From contig JAHEGC010000010.1 in assembly GCA_024639965.1 (NCBI GenBank), positions 1-49,646 of the forward strand: 49,646 nucleotides of DNA, in the 5' to 3' direction. Shown one piece after another: positions 46,022 through 49,646 of the stretch (position 1 is the stretch's first letter; every line of letters begins with the position of its first letter). The notes beneath the pieces were generated by a model that was not told the origin of the DNA, made no database searches, and saw only the letters and a list, made by a program, of their open reading frames with translations. The translations under genes were made by a program, and so were the position numbers. The stretch comes from Micrococcales bacterium. GTDB taxonomy: Bacteria; Actinomycetota; Actinomycetes; Actinomycetales; Microbacteriaceae.

Positions 46022-46085
46022 CTCTCCACTTTAACCCCGCTTCTGACGCGGTAAGGGTGGCATTGGGATTGGCCGAGCTCGCGCA

Positions 46086-46091
46086 TAGTCT
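46086..46091 (+). promoter_or_regulatory. Putative -10 box for GerMN lipoprotein
   Basis: TAGTCT lies 7 nt before the ATG at 46099, with TTGGGA as a possible -35 at 17 nt. A leaderless mRNA would then start at the ATG. Confidence 0.45.
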
Positions 46092-46098
46092 GGAAGGC

Positions 46099-46914
46099 AT
46101 GACGATGACTCGACTTGGTTTGCTTCTCGGCCTTGCCGGCCCCCTCGCGTTAGCCGCCTGCGCGACGGGTGGTGGGGTGACGCCCGCGCCCATCGAGACC
46201 TCCACACACATCGCGGTCCACGTGTATTGGGCTGTGTCGAATCCGGATTCGATTCGCCTTATCGGCGAAGACATCGACGTCGCGCCGGAACTCGCCGACT
46301 CGGTCAGCTTGGTCTCGGCACTGGTGAGCGGTGACATCGCTCCCCTCGACCACGACTACACGAACCTGTGGGCGAACGGCACGACCGTGAATTCGGTGAC
46401 CGTTGATGGTGACCTCGCCACAGTCGACCTCTCACTCCAACCGCTCAACGTCGGTGCCGAATCGGAGTCCATCGCACTCGCTCAAATCGTGTGGACCATC
46501 TCCGACGCTGATCCCTCCATCGACCGCGTGCAATTCACGGTGAATGGTGCCGTGGTGGAGAGTCTTGCTGGTCACGTTGACGCCAGCGTCCCGATTCAAC
46601 GAGGAGACGGCCTCGACACGCTCACGTCCGTGACCATCGCCGAAATCAACGACGGCGTGGAACTCACCACACCCATCACCTTTCGGGGTGAGGCGTGCAC
46701 TGTGGAAGCGGCAGTGGCGTGGGAAATTCTTCAGGGAACCGACATCGTCGACTCGGGAACAACCATCGCAGAACAAGCCTGCCCCGCGCGGAGTGAGTGG
46801 ACCCTCGAGGTGAAGGATCTGGATTCGGGCGACTACACGCTCGTTGTTCGCGACCTCTCGCCCAAGGATGGATCCATCGTCGCTGAGGACAGCAAGAGCT
46901 TCACGGTCAAGTAG
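46099..46914 (+). CDS. GerMN/Gmad2 domain lipoprotein
   Basis: Secreted lipoprotein of about 271 residues; lipobox LALAAC puts the lipidated Cys at about 21. A GerMN-like domain (about 38-150) and a C-terminal Ig-like Gmad2-type domain (about 190-271, ending KSFTVK) are inferred from the fold pattern. GerMN is found in spore-germination and cell-wall proteins; here its role is unknown. Leaderless promoter spacing favours the ATG at 46099; the ATG at 46105 has a GGAAGG at 7 nt. Two further cysteines may form a disulfide. Confidence 0.8.
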   Translation: MTMTRLGLLLGLAGPLALAACATGGGVTPAPIETSTHIAVHVYWAVSNPDSIRLIGEDIDVAPELADSVSLVSALVSGDIAPLDHDYTNLWANGTTVNSVTVDGDLATVDLSLQPLNVGAESESIALAQIVWTISDADPSIDRVQFTVNGAVVESLAGHVDASVPIQRGDGLDTLTSVTIAEINDGVELTTPITFRGEACTVEAAVAWEILQGTDIVDSGTTIAEQACPARSEWTLEVKDLDSGDYTLVVRDLSPKDGSIVAEDSKSFTVK

Positions 46915-46981
46915 GCAACGAGCGAAGACGTCGCTGTTATTCTCTACTGAAACCCCTTCGCCGTTCAATTAAGAGGTCAAC

Positions 46982-47848
46982 ATGAAAAAGTCTGCTGCCG
47001 TTGCGATTATTGCGGCCCTGGTTGCGCTCGTGCCTGTCAGCGCTGCCCACGCCGTAACCTACGGAGTTCGAATTTTCATTTCGGCACCCGACGTGCAGGG
47101 GCCGCCCATGTCGAGCGACCGAACAATCGAGAACTTCGATGGCGTCTCGACGGGAGCATGTCCCGGTTCGATCACCGCGGGAACTATCACCGGAGACTGC
47201 AATGTCTATGACGCCGCCGACCACGGTGGTGCAAGTTCCGACAGCGGAACCCCATCCCCTGGTGGTGTAGGAACACGCTTCCCCGCAACAGACTGGGCGG
47301 GTGCGAACGAAATCACGATCACGCTGACCGAACCGCAGAAATACCTCGGCTTCTGGTGGTCGGCGGGAAATGCTGGGAACACCGTTGCCTTCTATTCGAA
47401 CGACGAGCTCGTGGCGAGCATGGATACGTCGAGAATCATGAACAAACTTGCCGAAGGCAACCAGGTTTCGGTGGGCGGATCAACCTATCTGGGTGCCGAC
47501 TACAACGGAAACCCCGTGAACGGTGCGGGAACTGAGGCATACGTGTTCCTGAGCCTTTACGCACAAGGCGGAACCAGCTTCGACAAAATTGTTCTCAGCG
47601 GTGGCGGTTTCGAATTCGACAATCTCACCACCTCGACAATCGAGCACACCCCAGATGACAGTCTGGTTGAGGTGGCTTTCATCGAGGGACTCGTGGTTCC
47701 CGAGGATTATGTTGACGACAGCTCCTCGGGAGGGTCGAACGAGAAACTCGCCGCAACCGGATTCGATGCCTCGATCGGAGTGCTGGGCGCACTGGCGTTG
47801 ATCGGTTCGGGCGCAACGTTGGCGATCCGCCGACGCGCTCGCCGCTAA
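46982..47848 (+). CDS. LAATG-anchored surface protein (sortase E-type substrate)
   Basis: A 288-residue cell-wall protein: signal peptide to about residue 24 (AHA cleavage), a beta-rich outer domain (about 25-235) containing TEPQKYLGFWWSAGNAGNTV and two cysteines, an SSSGGS spacer, then LAATG at 256-260, a helix and the basic tail RRRARR. LAXTG with a C-terminal helix and positive tail is the class E sortase signal of high-GC Gram-positives. The domain itself resembles PEP-CTERM/anchor-choice surface proteins but was not assigned. No sortase gene is in the window. The ATG has GAGG upstream. Its stop shares CTAA with the DUF998 stop. Confidence 0.85.
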   Translation: MKKSAAVAIIAALVALVPVSAAHAVTYGVRIFISAPDVQGPPMSSDRTIENFDGVSTGACPGSITAGTITGDCNVYDAADHGGASSDSGTPSPGGVGTRFPATDWAGANEITITLTEPQKYLGFWWSAGNAGNTVAFYSNDELVASMDTSRIMNKLAEGNQVSVGGSTYLGADYNGNPVNGAGTEAYVFLSLYAQGGTSFDKIVLSGGGFEFDNLTTSTIEHTPDDSLVEVAFIEGLVVPEDYVDDSSSGGSNEKLAATGFDASIGVLGALALIGSGATLAIRRRARR

Positions 47849-48477
47849 ATCGTCTCGGCGAGCGTTCGTTCGCTTCGCCACACGACGAGGATTACGAACG
47901 ACAAATACGCGACCTGACCGACCGCAATCGCGCGCTCCCAGAGCCCGACGAGCGGTTGGGCTGGGTCGGTCCACACCGACAAAAACGCGACTGACGCGAC
48001 CGTGAAAACGAGGGTCGCGGTGATTCCGCCGGCCGGTCGGATGACCCACGGTCGCGAACGGTCGCGCCGAATCGAGAACAACGGCCACGCGGACATCAAC
48101 ACGAAGGTGATGATCGCGAAAACGCGGTGCCACAGCGACGATGTCGCTTGGGTGGGGGTGGCGAAGATTGTCAGACCGTAGGTCGTCAAGCCGGCAACGA
48201 ATATGACAATGCGGCCCGGTAGCGCGAGCGCCCGGGCCTGCCATGCGCCGAGAAGCGACAGGGTACCGCCGAGGATAAAGAACGACGATTGGACCCACTT
48301 CACGGGCGAATCATCGGCAGCGAGGTCGCTGATTGTTTGCGTCATGGGGTCGTAGCCCGGCCACATCGCGCCGGCGATGAGCCAGCCGGCGACGGATTGG
48401 GCTGGCCCGATGATCGCGGCGATCAAGGCGAGGCGGCCAATGCCCGCCGTTGCCGGAAGTGCGATAAAAGCTGTCAT
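47845..48477 (-). CDS. DUF998 membrane protein
   Basis: Integral membrane protein of 210 residues with about six helices, of the DUF998 family. The early segment AMWPGYDPMTQTISDLAA is the family hallmark, with the conserved Asp-rich GYDPMTQ/ISDLA motifs near residue 38-50. Function unknown. It follows the MpaB-family gene by one base on the same strand, and shares a CTAA stop overlap with the surface protein gene. Confidence 0.87.
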   Translation of the reverse strand: MTAFIALPATAGIGRLALIAAIIGPAQSVAGWLIAGAMWPGYDPMTQTISDLAADDSPVKWVQSSFFILGGTLSLLGAWQARALALPGRIVIFVAGLTTYGLTIFATPTQATSSLWHRVFAIITFVLMSAWPLFSIRRDRSRPWVIRPAGGITATLVFTVASVAFLSVWTDPAQPLVGLWERAIAVGQVAYLSFVILVVWRSERTLAETI

Positions 48478-48478
48478 G

Positions 48479-49402
48479 TCACAGCACTCCTATTCGTTCA
48501 AGCCGGCGACGCGCGGCGTCTTCGATCGGGCTTTCCGGTCCGATCGCAGTGCGGAGAACACTCAATAATGTTCGCGTCGTCGGTTGGATGAGCCACATCG
48601 GTGCTGACCGAAGTCCCAGCATTTGGCGAAAGCGTGGGCGAATCGACGCAACAGCCGCAGTAAAGAGGAGTCGATACACCGGTCGAGCCGCGAGCGGCAA
48701 CGGTGGGGTTCGAAGGAACGAGACAATCGACAGCGTTTCCGTGGTGACACACAATTCACCTCGCGCGAGTTGATCATCGATGAATGTTTCCATTTCCGCC
48801 CGAGAACGCGGCACCTCCGACAATCCCAGCGGTTCGACCGAGCGGGCCCATTGGTTGATGTAGTTGTCCGCCCCCGTCGGCGCATCGCCCGCTGGAATCG
48901 GAGCGCGCGCGTACAACTCGTGTGCGACGAGGAACGATTCCATGAAGGCGACGTGAACCCAGGTGAGAAGGTCGGCGTCCGCGGCGCGATAATCGCGCGT
49001 TTCGCCGGAGCCAGCGGTGTAGGTGCCACTGACCCGATCGTGGAGTCGATTGACTCGATTACCCTCCTGAGCCACGGAACCCGCACCGCCAAAAGTGGTG
49101 ACCGTCAACCATCGAATTGTGCCGGCGAGACGCCCGAGCGGATCCGATTGATATCGCGAGTGATCGGCAACCCCGCTCAGAGGTCCGGGATGAAGCGCTT
49201 GCATCAGCAACGCTCGAATTCCGCCGACCAGCGTTCCGAAATCGCGATGCACCACCCACGGGGCGTCGCTCGGCAGATACAACCCCGGCTCATCGCCCCG
49301 AGCGACGGCGTCGAGCCAGGGGGGCGTGCCGTCTTTCGCCCCCGATAACAGCGCGCGAAACCGCAACGAAAGCCAATTCTGTACCGCGTTGTTCACGCCC
49401 AT
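48479..49402 (-). CDS. MpaB-like (DUF2236) family protein
   Basis: Cytoplasmic protein of 307 residues of the DUF2236/MpaB family. Seen are HRDFGTLVGGIRALLMQALHPG, the DPLGRL segment, LLTWVHVAFMESFL with its His, and the C-terminal LRTAIGPESP. Family members are heme-containing; one, latex-clearing protein Lcp, cleaves rubber, and MpaB-like proteins act in other oxidations. A substrate cannot be assigned. Its stop is one base before the DUF998 start. A TAGGGT -10 box lies 9 nt before the ATG at 49402. Confidence 0.87.
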   Translation of the reverse strand: MGVNNAVQNWLSLRFRALLSGAKDGTPPWLDAVARGDEPGLYLPSDAPWVVHRDFGTLVGGIRALLMQALHPGPLSGVADHSRYQSDPLGRLAGTIRWLTVTTFGGAGSVAQEGNRVNRLHDRVSGTYTAGSGETRDYRAADADLLTWVHVAFMESFLVAHELYARAPIPAGDAPTGADNYINQWARSVEPLGLSEVPRSRAEMETFIDDQLARGELCVTTETLSIVSFLRTPPLPLAARPVYRLLFTAAVASIRPRFRQMLGLRSAPMWLIQPTTRTLLSVLRTAIGPESPIEDAARRRLERIGVL

Positions 49403-49411
49403 AACTCTTTT

Positions 49412-49417
49412 ACCCTA
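49412..49417 (-). promoter_or_regulatory. Putative -10 box for MpaB-like/DUF998 operon
   Basis: TAGGGT on the minus strand lies 9 nt before the ATG at 49402, implying a leader of at most 2-3 nt. Confidence 0.35.
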
Positions 49418-49494
49418 ACCGTCTCGAAGGAACGCTGGTGCCGCGGTCCGTAGTGCGCCGAGCACCCTAGAATTGAACGAGCGCGTTCGCGCGC

Positions 49495-49567
<73 letters not shown>

Positions 49568-49638
49568 CTAACCCTGATTCTGTGCTTCGGCGTCGACGAA
49601 ACGACTAGTTCTCGGTGTCGATGAAGGAGAAAGCGAGC

Positions 49639-49646
49639 ATGTGGCA
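49639..49646 (+). CDS. Possible start of a gene running off the window
   Basis: An ATG at 49639 is preceded, 9 nt upstream, by AAGGAG (49624-49629), the only Shine-Dalgarno-like site in the last 80 nt. Only two codons (Met-Trp) are visible, so the product cannot be named. Confidence 0.3.

Overview
The window is about 49.6 kb of high-GC, gene-dense bacterial chromosome from an actinobacterium, most likely of the family Microbacteriaceae. Pointers are an actinobacterial XPB-type helicase, a GroEL without a GroES partner and with a GGM-type tail, DUF4032, CarD, an IspD-IspF fusion, an MshD-like tandem GNAT, a GlnR-type regulator beside ppk, a MutT1-like Nudix/histidine-phosphatase fusion, a Tad pilus module with DUF4244, and a LAXTG-type (sortase E class) surface protein. 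Several gene neighbourhoods match ones known from Mycobacterium and other actinobacteria (topA/tmk/holB near tad genes; RidA/DUF4177/PBP/phosphoesterase; ppk/mutT1). No insertion sequence, prophage, CRISPR array or obvious island was seen. The family assignment is inference from gene content, not from a marker search.

Layout. 1-2 kb: end of an XPB-like helicase and a lone WXG100 protein. 2-3.8 kb: groEL under two tandem CIRCE operators. 3.8-6.7 kb: a leftward operon of DUF2332, LytR_C and a DUF3048 lipoprotein, divergent from msrB. 7.1-12.1 kb: tRNA-Thr(CGU), DUF4870, and the coupled topA-tmk-holB operon. 12.3-16.3 kb: a potABCD-type ABC importer. 16.3-22.8 kb: a Tad-pilus locus split in two, with a GNAT, an ACC deaminase and acetyl-CoA synthetase between the halves. 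22.9-27.1 kb: RidA, DUF4177, a bifunctional PBP with PASTA domains and a phosphoesterase, then tRNA-Pro(CGG) and a strongly structured non-coding stretch. 27.3-30.3 kb: nicotinamidase, a D-Ala-D-Ala carboxypeptidase, tRNA-Thr(UGU) and a DsbA-like protein. 30.5-36.9 kb: an orphan MsmX/UgpC-type ATPase, DUF4032, and the leftward carD-ispDF-cysS-rlmB cluster. 37-40.4 kb: a lipoprotein, gpmA, a methyltransferase, ygfZ and two small membrane proteins. 40.5-44.2 kb: glnR-ppk-mutT1, each overlapping the next by 4 nt. 44.4-49.4 kb: an unknown protein coupled to a class A-type serine hydrolase, a GerMN lipoprotein, a sortase-E-type surface protein, DUF998 and an MpaB-family protein. tRNA-Lys(UUU) and possibly a gene start close the window.

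How it works together. Most genes are housekeeping: replication and topology, translation, isoprenoids, glycolysis, cell wall, folding and repair. Two environment-facing themes stand out: envelope proteins (PBP, carboxypeptidase, serine hydrolase, lipoproteins, sortase substrate, pilus), many with even numbers of cysteines beside a DsbA-like oxidoreductase; and nutrient acquisition or stress (polyamine-type importer, ACC deaminase next to Acs, GlnR with polyphosphate kinase). Regulation visible in DNA includes the double CIRCE and a recurrent promoter layout in which a TANNNT -10 box lies only 6-7 nt before the start codon, implying leaderless mRNAs. Convergent genes repeatedly overlap at their stop codons, which points to a compact genome.

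No wholly unknown multi-gene system is evident. The best candidates for a second look are the structured region after tRNA-Pro, the split tad locus with its apparently fused TadB-TadC protein, the ACC deaminase, and the glnR-ppk-mutT1 unit.
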